DNA from: Arthrobacter ramosus
Lineage (GTDB): Bacteria; Actinomycetota; Actinomycetes; Actinomycetales; Micrococcaceae
Assembly: GCF_039535095.1 (NCBI RefSeq)
Contig: NZ_BAAAWN010000001.1
Coordinates: 1,364,001-1,428,000, forward strand
Direction of reading: 5' to 3'
DNA length: 64,000 nucleotides
The position numbers were made by a program, and so were the translations under genes. This document shows positions 7,986 through 16,831 of the stretch, piece after piece. Under the pieces are notes generated by a model that had not been told where the DNA came from, made no database searches, and saw nothing but the letters and a program-made list of their open reading frames with translations. Each line of letters begins with the position of its first letter. The stretch's first letter is position 1.

Positions 7986-8585
7986 CTATTCCGGCTGGGC
8001 GATCCTCAGCCACTGGAACCAGCCGCGGTGCAACACGAGCCAGGCCATGAGCCCATAGCCCGACTGGCCCGGGGTGCCGCCATTCGCAGCGAGGTCCGTG
8101 CGCCATTGTTCGTGGTTGAGCAAGGGTGAGAACGTGTCGACGTACTGGTGGTTGCGGCGGGTGGTGACATCTGCAAATGCGGCGTTGAGATCCGCGATCC
8201 GGCGGTTCTTGGCCGGGTCCAGCGTGGGCGGAGGACCGACGACGAAAACTTCGATGTTGCTTTGGGACGCCCCGTCCAGGATGTTGGCCAGATTGAGGCG
8301 GCTGCGTGCTGTGGAGACACCGAACTCAATGTCGCGGCCGGACAGGCCGATCACCAGGCGGTTTTCGTGGACGTTGCTGAAGCGTCTCCCGGCTTCGTCG
8401 AGCCAGCGCGCCGCGAGGCCTTCTGTGCCCTCCATGGGGCAGGGAAGAGAGTAGCTCTCCACAAGAACGGAGTCCTGGGGAGTCCGCGCAAGAACCCTTC
8501 CGAGCCAGCCCAAGGCCCTGGGGTCACCGAGCCCGGCGAGTAGTTCATCACCAACAGCTGCGATGCGCAGCTTCCTGTCTTCCAC
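7986..8585 (-). CDS. SGNH/GDSL-like hydrolase-fold protein lacking the usual serine
   Basis: The 199-residue protein starts with the SGNH block I pattern (LRIAAVGDELLAGLGDPRALGW), but the nucleophile position of GDS is Glu14 (GDE). A glycine block (IGLSGRDIEFG) and an Asn/Pro segment (FVVGPPPT) follow. The usual C-terminal Asp-His pair is not obvious. The fold assignment is fairly safe; esterase activity is not, and the protein may be non-catalytic or use other chemistry. It lies downstream of kgd, separated by a terminator. Confidence 0.7.
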   Translation of the reverse strand: MEDRKLRIAAVGDELLAGLGDPRALGWLGRVLARTPQDSVLVESYSLPCPMEGTEGLAARWLDEAGRRFSNVHENRLVIGLSGRDIEFGVSTARSRLNLANILDGASQSNIEVFVVGPPPTLDPAKNRRIADLNAAFADVTTRRNHQYVDTFSPLLNHEQWRTDLAANGGTPGQSGYGLMAWLVLHRGWFQWLRIAQPE

Positions 8586-8671
8586 AGTTACCTCTTCACC
8601 AAACGTTGCGGTCCTTGCATTGTGCCCGGCCGGGCGGACTGATCACCGGGCACGTGTTCCATTAAACAGAA

Positions 8672-8712
8672 CTGCCCGGCTGGAAGCGGGTATTGAACCT
8701 CCAGCCGGGCAG
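8672..8712 (-). terminator. Terminator of kgd
   Basis: A perfect 12-bp stem (8672-8683 with 8701-8712) and a 17-base loop start eight bases past the kgd stop. On the minus strand it is followed by TTCTGTTTAAT, a weak T-tract. Confidence 0.75.
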
Positions 8713-8720
8713 CCGCCGTC

Positions 8721-11700
8721 CTACTTGCGTTCGAATGCCTGCTTGAGCAACGTGGCCTGTTCGGCGCTGTGGCGCTTCATGGAACCGGCTGCCGTGGAAG
8801 CCGATGCCGGACGCGAAACGAGGCGGACCTTGCGGTCCAGTGCCTGCGGCAGGTTCAAGCCGATGAACGGCCACGGACCCTGGTTGGCGGGTTCGTCCTG
8901 CGCCCAGACGATGTCGGCGTTCGGGTACTTGGCCAGTTCCGCCTCGATCTGGGCCTGGGGCAGCGGGTACAGCTGCTCCAGGCGGATGATTGCCGTCGAG
9001 GTGTCGCCGGTCTTCTGGCGGTTCGACAGGAGATCGTAGTAGAGGCGGCCGGAAACCAGGATCACGCGGTCAACGCTCTGGGCCTGAAGGGGCTCGTGTT
9101 CGCCGATGACCGGCTTGAAGCCGCCCGTGGTGAAGTCCTCCACCGCGGAAGCCGCACCCTTGAGGCGCAAAAGCTGCTTCGGGGTGAAGACGATGAGCGG
9201 CTTGCGCGGACGGCTGTAGGCCTGTCGGCGCAACAAGTGGAAGTGCGAGGCAGCCGTGGTGGGGTTCGCCACGATCATGTTGTCTTCGGCACAAAGCTGC
9301 AGGAAGCGCTCGATGCGTGCGGACGAGTGGTCCGGTCCCTGGCCTTCGTAGCCGTGAGGCAGCATGAGCACGAGCGAGGAACGCTGGCCCCACTTCTGTT
9401 CAGCCGAGGAGATGAATTCGTCGATGATGGTCTGTGCGCCGTTGACGAAGTCACCGAACTGCGCTTCCCACAAGACCAGGGCGTCAGGGCGTTCCACGGA
9501 GTAGCCGTACTCGAAGCCCATTGCCGCGTATTCGGACAACAAGGAGTCGTAGATCCACAGCTTGGCCTGCTCGTCGCTCAGGTTGCCCAGCGGCATCCAT
9601 TCGCTGCCGTTCGCGCGGTCGTGGAAGACGGCGTGACGCTGCACGAACGTGCCACGACGGGAGTCCTGGCCGGCGAGGCGGACCGGGACGCCTTCCATGA
9701 CGAGCGAACCAAAGGCCGCGATCTCGCCGAAGCCCCAGTCGATGCCGCCTTCGCGGGACATCTGCTCGCGCTTCTCGAGGAGCTGCTTGAGCTTGGAGTG
9801 GACCGTGAAGCCTTCCGGAATATCGAGGTGCGCCTGGCCGATTCTCTGCAGCATTTCGGCTGAAATGGCGGTGGTGGCGGGCGCGTTGGTGCCGGAGTCC
9901 GCCTGCTGGGCGATGGGACGCTCGATGTCCGAAACCGCGGCGGAGTCCGCCGTGATGATCGGGATAGGCGAAGTCTGTGCGGCGTGGGTCTCCGCGAAGA
10001 CGCGCTCGAGGCGTTCCTGGTAGTCGCGCAGCAACTGTTCGGCTTCGTCCTCGGTGATGTCGCCACGGCCGATGAGGGATTCCGTGTAGAGCTTGCGGAC
10101 GGAGCGCTTGGCTTCGATCAGGTTGTACATGAGCGGCTGCGTCATCGAGGGGTCGTCGCCCTCATTGTGTCCACGGCGGCGGTAGCACACCATGTCCACG
10201 ATGACGTCCTTGTGGAAGCGCTGACGGAACTCGTAGGCCAACTGTGCGATGCGCACCACGGCCTCGGGGTCGTCACCGTTCACGTGGAAGACCGGGGCCT
10301 GGATCATCTTGGCCACGTCGGTGGAGTAGGTCGAGGAACGCGACGACGACGGTGCGGTGGTGAAACCGACCTGGTTGTTCACGATGATGTGGATGGTTCC
10401 ACCGGTACGGTAACCACGCAGCTGGGACAGGTTGAGCGTTTCCGCCACAACGCCCTGGCCGGCAAAGGCGGCGTCGCCGTGGACCATGATGGGCAACACG
10501 GGGAACGCCTCGCCCTGGTCCAGCCGGTCCTGCTTGGCCCGGACAATGCCTTCAAGCACGGAGTCAACCGCTTCAAGGTGGGACGGGTTGGCAGCGAGGT
10601 AGACCTTGGTCTCATTGCCGTTGTCCGAGGTGAACGTGCCTTCAGTGCCGAGGTGGTACTTGACGTCCCCCGAGCCCTGCACGGAGCGGGGGTCCTGCGT
10701 GCCTTCGAACTCGCGGAACACCTGTGCGTACGTCTTGCCCGCGATGTTGGTGAGCACGTTGAGGCGGCCGCGGTGGGCCATACCGATCGCGACTTCGTCG
10801 AGTCCGTCGTCGGCGGCGTCGGAAATGATGGTGTCCAGCAGCGGAATCAGGGATTCCCCGCCTTCGAGGGAGAAGCGCTTCTGGCCCACGAACTTGGTCT
10901 GCAGGAAGGTCTCGAAGGCCTCTGCTGCGTTGAGCTTGGAAACGATGCGCAGCTGCTCTTCGCGGCTCGGCTTGGAGTACGGGTGCTCCACCTGGTCCTG
11001 GAACCACTTGCGTTCTTCAGGCTCCTGGATGTGCATGTACTCAATGCCCGTGGTGCGGCAGTAAGCGTCGCGGAGGACGCCCAGGATGTCGCGGAACTTG
11101 AGCATCGGCTTGCCGCCGAATCCGCCGGTGGGCCACTCGCGGTCCAGGTCCCACAGGGTGAGGCCATACGTCAGCACGTCGAGGTCCGGGTGCTTGCGCT
11201 GGACATATTCGAGGGGGTTCGTGTCTGCCATGAGGTGGCCGCGGACCCGGTAGGAGTGGATCAACTGCTGGATGCGGGCAACCTTGTTGATCTCGTCAGC
11301 GGGGTCGACCTGGAGGTCGGGGCTCCAACGGACGGGCTCGTAGGGAATGCGGAGCGCTTCGAAGATCTCGTCGTAGAAGTTCTGGGCACCGAGGAGGAGC
11401 TGGTGGACGAGCTTGAGGAACTCGCCGCTTCCTGCGCCTTGGATGACGCGGTGGTCGTACGTGGACGTCAGTGTGAGGATCTTGCTGATGGCGTTCTGGG
11501 CGATGATCTTCTCGCTGGCGCCCTGCCACTCGGCCGGGTAATCGAGGGCTCCGACGCCGATGATGGCGGCCTGGCCCTTGGAGAGCCGGGGCACGGAGTG
11601 CACAGTACCGATGCCACCCGGGTTTGTCAGGGACACGGTGGTGCCCGCGTGGTCGTCCGCCGTGAGCTTGCCGTTGCGCGCACGCTTGATGAGGTCTTCG

Positions 11701-12533
11701 TAGGTGTGCCAGAACTCCGCGAAGTTCATGGTCTCGGCCTTCTTGATGTTGGGAACCATCAGGAGGCGCGTGCCATCGGGCTTGGGCATGTCAATGGCGA
11801 TGCCGAAGTTGACGTGTGCGGGCTGCACGGCAACGGGCTTGCCATCTACTTCGTCGTAGTACACGTTCATCGACGGGAACTGGGACAGGGCGCGGACCAC
11901 CGCGTAGCCGATGAGGTGGGTGAAGGAGACCTTGCCGCCACGGGCGCGGGCAAGGTTGGAATTGATGACAACCCGGTTGTCGATCAGGAGTTTGGCGGGA
12001 ACGGCCCTGACGCTCGTGGCGGTAGGAACCTCAAGGCTCAAGACCATGTTGGACGCAATGGCCTTGGCCGGACCACGGAGGACGGAGACGACGTCCTCTT
12101 CCGGGGGAGTGGGAGCCTTGGTGCTCTTGGGAAGCTGGGCCGGGATCGGCTGGGACTGGCTGCCGTCGGATGGCTTCTGCGCGCCGTCCTTGGCGACAGT
12201 GGCCGGAGCCTTCTTGACCGGTGCTGCAGGAGCAGCCGGAGCAGGTGCGGGGGCGGCAGGGGTAGCGGCCGGGGCAACCACGGGCGCGACCGGCGTCATT
12301 GCCGTTGCTGCGGCCGGTGCCACGACAGGAATTTCTCGAGTGGGAGGGTTTGCAGGGGCTGCGGATGTTCCGTTGGAAGAAGTGCCGTCAGCGGTGTCGA
12401 AGGACTCGAAAAGCGGCCACCACTTGGCGTCGACCGAATTCTTGTCCTGCTGGTACCGCTCGTACAGTTCGTCAACGAGCCACTCGTTTCCGCCAAATTC
12501 CTCGGGTAGACGGTGGCTTGGCTGCTCTGGCAC
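8721..12533 (-). CDS. kgd: Multifunctional 2-oxoglutarate decarboxylase/dehydrogenase (E1 with E2-like domain)
   Basis: This 1,270-residue protein has the actinobacterial fused layout. A short helical N-terminus (EFGGNEWLVDELYERY) is followed by a Pro/Ala-rich linker to about residue 150. Next come an E2-like acyltransferase domain with the HRVIQGA active-site segment near 361 and the thiamine-diphosphate E1 domain from about 415, with GDAAFAGQGV near 686. There is no lipoyl domain. The enzyme feeds 2-oxoglutarate to succinyl-CoA in the TCA cycle with partner E2/E3 proteins; FHA-protein control is known in relatives. The start is GTG, with GGAAGAGG about ten bases before it. Confidence 0.97.
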   Translation of the reverse strand: MPEQPSHRLPEEFGGNEWLVDELYERYQQDKNSVDAKWWPLFESFDTADGTSSNGTSAAPANPPTREIPVVAPAAATAMTPVAPVVAPAATPAAPAPAPAAPAAPVKKAPATVAKDGAQKPSDGSQSQPIPAQLPKSTKAPTPPEEDVVSVLRGPAKAIASNMVLSLEVPTATSVRAVPAKLLIDNRVVINSNLARARGGKVSFTHLIGYAVVRALSQFPSMNVYYDEVDGKPVAVQPAHVNFGIAIDMPKPDGTRLLMVPNIKKAETMNFAEFWHTYEDLIKRARNGKLTADDHAGTTVSLTNPGGIGTVHSVPRLSKGQAAIIGVGALDYPAEWQGASEKIIAQNAISKILTLTSTYDHRVIQGAGSGEFLKLVHQLLLGAQNFYDEIFEALRIPYEPVRWSPDLQVDPADEINKVARIQQLIHSYRVRGHLMADTNPLEYVQRKHPDLDVLTYGLTLWDLDREWPTGGFGGKPMLKFRDILGVLRDAYCRTTGIEYMHIQEPEERKWFQDQVEHPYSKPSREEQLRIVSKLNAAEAFETFLQTKFVGQKRFSLEGGESLIPLLDTIISDAADDGLDEVAIGMAHRGRLNVLTNIAGKTYAQVFREFEGTQDPRSVQGSGDVKYHLGTEGTFTSDNGNETKVYLAANPSHLEAVDSVLEGIVRAKQDRLDQGEAFPVLPIMVHGDAAFAGQGVVAETLNLSQLRGYRTGGTIHIIVNNQVGFTTAPSSSRSSTYSTDVAKMIQAPVFHVNGDDPEAVVRIAQLAYEFRQRFHKDVIVDMVCYRRRGHNEGDDPSMTQPLMYNLIEAKRSVRKLYTESLIGRGDITEDEAEQLLRDYQERLERVFAETHAAQTSPIPIITADSAAVSDIERPIAQQADSGTNAPATTAISAEMLQRIGQAHLDIPEGFTVHSKLKQLLEKREQMSREGGIDWGFGEIAAFGSLVMEGVPVRLAGQDSRRGTFVQRHAVFHDRANGSEWMPLGNLSDEQAKLWIYDSLLSEYAAMGFEYGYSVERPDALVLWEAQFGDFVNGAQTIIDEFISSAEQKWGQRSSLVLMLPHGYEGQGPDHSSARIERFLQLCAEDNMIVANPTTAASHFHLLRRQAYSRPRKPLIVFTPKQLLRLKGAASAVEDFTTGGFKPVIGEHEPLQAQSVDRVILVSGRLYYDLLSNRQKTGDTSTAIIRLEQLYPLPQAQIEAELAKYPNADIVWAQDEPANQGPWPFIGLNLPQALDRKVRLVSRPASASTAAGSMKRHSAEQATLLKQAFERK

Positions 12534-13075
12534 TTGAAATACGCCTCTTCCATGAGTGTTGATTTCCAGCTGGCCCGGGGAACTGCAGGGGGTGCAAAGG
12601 CGAGCCAGGGTCTGGGTCCCGCGAACTCAGACCCTAGCCAGTCTAGTGACGAGCGGCGGCTATCTGCCAATAGTGGTGATCTAAATCATGCCAATCGCTA
12701 TATGCCTCGGCTTCCGCGCACTGAGGGGCTATTCTTTCCCGGGATTTTCCTGCCGTTTTTAGCGTCGCAGACCTCGACCCCGGCCGGTGAAGTCGCGTGA
12801 AGCCGCCCGGCGGCCGGACTGTAGACTTGAATTCTTATGGACAGTAATTCTAGGTGCCGGCCTGGGAGCTGCGGGGGAAGCCGTTCGGCAATCTCCGCGC
12901 AACGCACCCGCAGAGCCGGCAATGCCCGTACACATGCCCATCGAACCCCGGAGCTCCAGGCCGGCCGGTCGGCGGATTCTTCATCCGCTGCGTCCGACCA
13001 ACCCCCGCCGGGTCAATCAGCCCTTAGTCTTCCTGGCGCCCTTTTCCAGCCGTTCGCACCATCCGGCGGCCTTTA
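12534..13075 (+). other. Divergent intergenic region, kgd and CNNM genes
   Basis: I see no supported gene in these 542 bases. On the kgd side a hairpin (12607-12614 with 12628-12635, 8-bp stem) sits in the presumed leader, with a -10-like TAGACT further upstream. TGATTTAGATCA (about 12675-12690) is an imperfect CRP/GlxR-like palindrome but deviates from the TGTGA-N6-TCACA pattern. The open frame that runs from 12787 into the next gene lacks coding character. Confidence 0.5.
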
Positions 13076-14542
13076 ATGGAGTGGCTTTTCCTTCTCGCCG
13101 GCGTACTCCTGATTCTGGGCACTGGCTTCTTTGTCGCGGTCGAGTTCTCGCTCGTCGCGCTCGACCAGTCAACAGTCCAAAGAGCGGTCGACGGCGGCGA
13201 CCACGCTGCCGCGGCTTTGCTCAAATGCCTGAAGTCCCTTTCCACCCAGCTCTCAAGCTGCCAATTGGGGATCACCCTCACCACCTTGCTGACCGGCTTC
13301 GTCATGGAGCCATCCGTTGGCTCTCTCTTGCACGGACCGCTGCTCTGGGCAGGGCTGCCTGAGGCTGCTGCGCAGTCCTTGTCGCTCATCCTGGCCATGA
13401 CCTTCGCCACCGTCTTGTCGATGCTGATCGGCGAACTTGTCCCGAAAAACATGGCCCTGGCCTTGGCATTTCCGTTGGGCCGGGCGTTGGCCCGGCCGCA
13501 ACTGATGTTCACGGCCGTGTTCAAGCCCGCGATCGTTGTACTCAATGGCTTCTCGAACAAGGTGCTCAACCTTGTGGGACTCGAGGCCAAGGAAGAGATC
13601 TCGGGTGCCCGCTCGCCTTCTGAGCTGGCCTCCCTGGTGCGCCGTTCGGCGGAGCTGGGAACCCTCGACGCCGGGACGGCCAACTTTGTTGCCCGGACCC
13701 TGAACTTCTCGGCCCGCACGGCGGCCGACGTCATGACCCCGCGCATCCGCATGGAAACCATCGACGCCGATCAGCCGGTATCGGACATCATCGAAGCGGC
13801 CCGGCGGACCGGATATTCGCGCTTCCCGGTCATCGGCGAATCGGCCGATGACATCCGGGGCGTGGTGCACATCAAGAAAGCCGTGTCCGTCCCATCGGAA
13901 CGCAGGAGCCGGCTGGAAGCCGGAGCCATTATGTCCGAGGTCCTGAGCGTTCCCGAGACCATCCACCTCGACGCCCTGCTTTTGGAACTCCGCGAGGGCA
14001 ACCTGCAACTCGCCGTCGTGCTTGATGAGTACGGCGGAACCGCGGGTATCGCGACCCTTGAGGACCTGGTGGAGGAAATCGTCGGCGAAGTGGCGGATGA
14101 GCACGACAAGGTCCGGCCCGGATTGCTGCAGAGCGCCTCGGGGGACTGGTATTTCCCCGGGCTGTTGCGCCCGGACGAGGTCAGCGAACAGATCCCGGGC
14201 CTGACGGTTCCCGACGACCCCGCGTACGAAACGGTGGGCGGTTACGTCATGAGCCAACTTGGACGGATCGCGATGGTCGGCGACATCGTCGAGGCCGGCG
14301 GCGGCACTCTGGCCGTCACCCGAATGGACGGCCGCCGGATCGACCGCATTTGCTTCCGCCCCACGGCGCCCGACACCCACGATGACGGCGACGACGATAA
14401 AGGCGCTGCGGAAAGCGATTCGAGCGGATGGCAAAGCAGGAAGCAGGCCAGCAAGCGGTTGAATAAGGGCTCCGGCGGTTCGGCAGGCGATGCCGTTGGC
14501 AACCCCGTGGCCAAAACCAGCCGCAAAGGACGTGCCGCATGA
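13076..14542 (+). CDS. CNNM/CorC (hemolysin family) membrane protein 1
   Basis: The 488-residue protein has an N-terminal DUF21/CNNM membrane domain (about 1-170, three to four segments starting WLFLLAGVLLILGTGFFVAV), a CBS pair (about 220-340, with YSRFPVIGE and LDEYGGTAGIATLEDLVEEI), and a C-terminal CorC_HlyC domain (about 355-430). A Ser/Lys/Gly-rich tail follows. The family exports or regulates divalent cations such as Mg2+ or Co2+; older hemolysin labels are misleading. Its last four bases overlap the next gene, a paralogue, so the two products may work as a heteromer. Confidence 0.9.
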   Translation: MEWLFLLAGVLLILGTGFFVAVEFSLVALDQSTVQRAVDGGDHAAAALLKCLKSLSTQLSSCQLGITLTTLLTGFVMEPSVGSLLHGPLLWAGLPEAAAQSLSLILAMTFATVLSMLIGELVPKNMALALAFPLGRALARPQLMFTAVFKPAIVVLNGFSNKVLNLVGLEAKEEISGARSPSELASLVRRSAELGTLDAGTANFVARTLNFSARTAADVMTPRIRMETIDADQPVSDIIEAARRTGYSRFPVIGESADDIRGVVHIKKAVSVPSERRSRLEAGAIMSEVLSVPETIHLDALLLELREGNLQLAVVLDEYGGTAGIATLEDLVEEIVGEVADEHDKVRPGLLQSASGDWYFPGLLRPDEVSEQIPGLTVPDDPAYETVGGYVMSQLGRIAMVGDIVEAGGGTLAVTRMDGRRIDRICFRPTAPDTHDDGDDDKGAAESDSSGWQSRKQASKRLNKGSGGSAGDAVGNPVAKTSRKGRAA

Positions 14543-15609
14543 GTGACTGGGCAGGAATCCTGTGGCTCGTGGTCCTGTTGATCGGCAACGCCTTCTTTGT
14601 CGGCGCCGAGTTTGCGGTGATGTCCGCGCGCCGCAGCCAGATTGAGCCTTTGGCCCAACGCGGGTCCAAGCGCGCGCAGACCACCCTGTATGCGATGGAA
14701 CACGTCTCGCTGATGCTGGCGTGTGCCCAGCTTGGCATCACCGTGTGTTCCTTGCTGATTCTCCTCGTGGCCGAGCCTGCCATCCACCATTTGCTGGGGG
14801 CGCCGCTGGAGTCCGTAGGTGTCCCTGTTGAATTGGCAGACGTTATCGCGTTTGCGGTTGCCTTGCTGGCCGTAACGTTCCTGCATGTGACCTTTGGTGA
14901 GATGGTCCCCAAGAACATCTCTGTTTCGGTCGCAGACAAGGCGGCCTTGCTGCTGGCGCCGCCGTTGGTCCACGTCGCCCGTTTCGTGAAGCCTGTTATC
15001 TGGACCCTGAACTGGCTGGCCAACCGCATCCTTCGCCTGATGAAGATCGAGCCCAAGGACGAGGTGACCTCCTCCTTCACGCTCGAAGAAGTGCAGTCCA
15101 TCGTGCAGGAATCGACCCGCCACGGGCTCGTGGACGACGACGCCGGCCTGTTGAGCGGCGCTTTGGAGTTTTCCGAGCACACCGCGGCGCACATCATGGT
15201 GCCGCTGGACAAACTCGTAACGCTCAAGCCCGGCTCCACGCCGCGGCAACTCGAGAAAGCGGTGAGCCGGACCGGTTTCTCCCGCTTCCCCGTGTTGGAC
15301 GACGACGGCGAGTTGACCGGCTACCTGCACATCAAGGATGTGCTTTCCATCCCCGAGGAAGGACGCCGCTATCCGATCGCGGAAAGCCGGATCCGGTCCC
15401 TCGTGAACCTCGCACCCGAGGACGAGGTTGAAGATGCCATGGCCGTGATGCAGCGGACCGGCTCGCACCTGGGCCGCGTTGTGGGGACAGGCGGCGCGAC
15501 CCTGGGCGTGTTGTTCCTGGAGGACGTTATCGAGCAGCTTGTGGGCGAGATCCGTGACGCCACCCAGGCCAGGGGAATCCGGCGGCTGGGCGGACCCGAG
15601 TCAGCGTAA
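14539..15609 (+). CDS. CNNM/CorC (hemolysin family) membrane protein 2
   Basis: This 356-residue paralogue of the preceding gene starts in an ATGA overlap with it. The DUF21 membrane domain (about 1-185) begins WLVVLLIGNAFFVGAEFAVM, and a CBS pair follows (about 215-340, with FSRFPVLDDDG and the terminal FLEDVIEQLVGEI). It lacks the C-terminal CorC_HlyC domain of its partner. The tandem arrangement of one full and one short CNNM protein is common in actinobacteria. Divalent metal transport is probable, and the zinc operon downstream may be a functional or only a positional neighbour. A terminator follows. Confidence 0.9.
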   Translation: MSDWAGILWLVVLLIGNAFFVGAEFAVMSARRSQIEPLAQRGSKRAQTTLYAMEHVSLMLACAQLGITVCSLLILLVAEPAIHHLLGAPLESVGVPVELADVIAFAVALLAVTFLHVTFGEMVPKNISVSVADKAALLLAPPLVHVARFVKPVIWTLNWLANRILRLMKIEPKDEVTSSFTLEEVQSIVQESTRHGLVDDDAGLLSGALEFSEHTAAHIMVPLDKLVTLKPGSTPRQLEKAVSRTGFSRFPVLDDDGELTGYLHIKDVLSIPEEGRRYPIAESRIRSLVNLAPEDEVEDAMAVMQRTGSHLGRVVGTGGATLGVLFLEDVIEQLVGEIRDATQARGIRRLGGPESA

Positions 15610-15610
15610 C

Positions 15611-15640
15611 CTCCTGCTGGCCCCAAGGGGCCGGCAGGAG
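15611..15640 (+). terminator. Terminator after the CNNM pair
   Basis: A 14-bp stem with one G-T pair (CTCCTGCTGGCCCC with GGGGCCGGCAGGAG) and an AA loop lies one base past the stop. A real T-run is lacking. Confidence 0.65.
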
Positions 15641-15654
15641 CCGCCCGGAATTCT

Positions 15655-15675
15655 AAATAGGAATCATTCCCATTT
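15655..15675 (+). promoter_or_regulatory. Zur-like operator at znuA
   Basis: AAATAGGAATCATTCCCATTT is a near-perfect palindrome about a central base. Read on the minus strand its core is GGAATGATTCC, resembling actinobacterial Zur boxes built around AATGATT. A -10-like TACACT follows at 15681-15686, so a bound repressor would cover the -35 and spacer of the znuA promoter. Confidence 0.65.
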
Positions 15676-15732
15676 GTGGGTACACTCGTTGAGTCCCCTG
15701 TTGTGTTTGATTCGGTAGATCCGAGGTTTCCC

Positions 15733-16695
15733 GTGCGCCGTACCGCCGCCCGTCCTTCCCTTGCCGCAGTGCCGGCCCTTGCCGCCTCCGTCGGCCTTGC
15801 CGTCCTGCTTGCCGCATGCGCGGCACCCGCCGCGACGGCGCCGTCGTCGTCCTCCGGAGTGATCGACGTGGTCGCTTCCACCAGCGTGTACGGCGACATC
15901 GCCAAGAGCGTCGGCGGTGACAAGGTGTCCGTCACGTCCATCATCAGCAAGACCAGCCAGGATCCGCACTCCTACGAGGCAAGCACCCAGGACAAGCTGG
16001 TCGTCTCCAAGGCCCAACTGGTGATCGACAATGGCGCGGGCTACGACGACTTCTTCAGCAAGCTCGCCGATGACAGCAAGGTGGCTGCGGACAAGACGAT
16101 CACCGCCGTCAACGTTTCGGGGCTCCTCCCCGCGGCGACGAGCAGCGCATCTCCCGCAGCGGTGCCGGAAGGGTTCAACGAGCACGTCTGGTACAACTTC
16201 GACGCCATGGCGAAAGTGGCCGATGCTGTCGCTGCGAAGCTCGGAAGCCTGGACCCGGCCGATGCCAAGACCTTTACCGCCAACGCCGACAAGTTCAAGT
16301 CCTCGCTGACCGGACTCAGCGCCAAAGTCGCTGAAATCAAGTCATCCAAGGGTTCCGCTCCGGTCGCCATCACCGAGCCCGTCCCGGGCTACTTGCTTGA
16401 AGCTGCAGGCTTGGAGAACAAGACGCCCGAGGAATTCAGCCACGCCATTGAGGTCGGCTCGGACGTTCCGCCGGCAGCTGTCAAGGAAACGAGCGATCTG
16501 ATTAGCTCGAAGTCCGTTCGCTTCCTGGCGTACAACGAGCAGACCGCCAGCGCCGAGACGGAAAAGCTGAAGGCCGAGGCAACCGCTGCCGGTGTTCCGG
16601 TTATCGGCTTCACCGAGACACTTCCCGAGGGCAAGGACTACGTCGCCTGGATGACGGACAATGTGGGCAACGTTGCTGCTGCCCTGAACAAGTAA
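15733..16695 (+). CDS. znuA: Zinc ABC transporter substrate-binding lipoprotein
   Basis: The 320-residue protein begins with a lipoprotein signal peptide; the lipobox LAAC ends at C29. The mature part is a cluster A-I metal-binding protein with metal-ligand candidates in DPHSYE (H79) and EHVWYN (about H151). The His-rich loop of proteobacterial ZnuA is absent. I chose the GTG at 15733, with GAGG seven bases before it, because an upstream in-frame GTG would put 19 odd residues before the signal peptide and abuts the operator. Zinc rather than manganese is inferred from the Zur-like site and the nearby zur gene. Confidence 0.9.
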   Translation: MRRTAARPSLAAVPALAASVGLAVLLAACAAPAATAPSSSSGVIDVVASTSVYGDIAKSVGGDKVSVTSIISKTSQDPHSYEASTQDKLVVSKAQLVIDNGAGYDDFFSKLADDSKVAADKTITAVNVSGLLPAATSSASPAAVPEGFNEHVWYNFDAMAKVADAVAAKLGSLDPADAKTFTANADKFKSSLTGLSAKVAEIKSSKGSAPVAITEPVPGYLLEAAGLENKTPEEFSHAIEVGSDVPPAAVKETSDLISSKSVRFLAYNEQTASAETEKLKAEATAAGVPVIGFTETLPEGKDYVAWMTDNVGNVAAALNK

Positions 16696-16710
16696 ACGGC
16701 GCCGGCAGTA

Positions 16711-16772
16711 GAACAGACGGGCCCCGCAATCGTCCTAAGATGTACAGGGCGGCTGCGGGGCCCTCTCTGTTC
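16711..16772 (+). terminator. Long hairpin between znuA and znuC
   Basis: Outer GAACAGA/TCTGTTC and inner GGGCCCCGCA/TGCGGGGCCC arms form a 17-bp stem with small bulges around a 25-base loop. With no T-run, it may be a partial terminator or a 3'-end stabiliser that makes znuA more abundant than the transporter genes, as is common for binding proteins. Confidence 0.5.
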
Positions 16773-16831
16773 ATCCAAGAGCAGGCCACCAGCGACGTCG
16801 CTTCGCGAACCCCATGGATCGAGGAATCTTT

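Noticed and set aside
10642..11007. Short Arg/Pro/Gly-rich frames inside kgd, rho and aroA
   Set aside because: Composition is that of off-frame reading of GC-rich codons; the true frames carry the conserved motifs.
9984..12509. 841-codon open frame on the plus strand across kgd
   Set aside because: It is antisense to the well-conserved kgd gene, rich in Val/Gly/Glu/His as GC-rich shadow frames are, and has no recognisable motif.
12675..12690. CRP/GlxR-like palindrome upstream of kgd
   Set aside because: TGATTTAGATCA lacks the TGTGA/TCACA half-sites and could arise by chance, so it is only mentioned within the intergenic entry.
12787..13362. 191-codon frame entering the first CNNM gene
   Set aside because: Out of frame with the CNNM protein, Arg/Pro/Ser-rich, and without a family pattern.
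16814..16831. ATG at 16814 as znuC start
   Set aside because: No ribosome-binding site precedes it, while the TTG at 16832 has GAGGA at good spacing.
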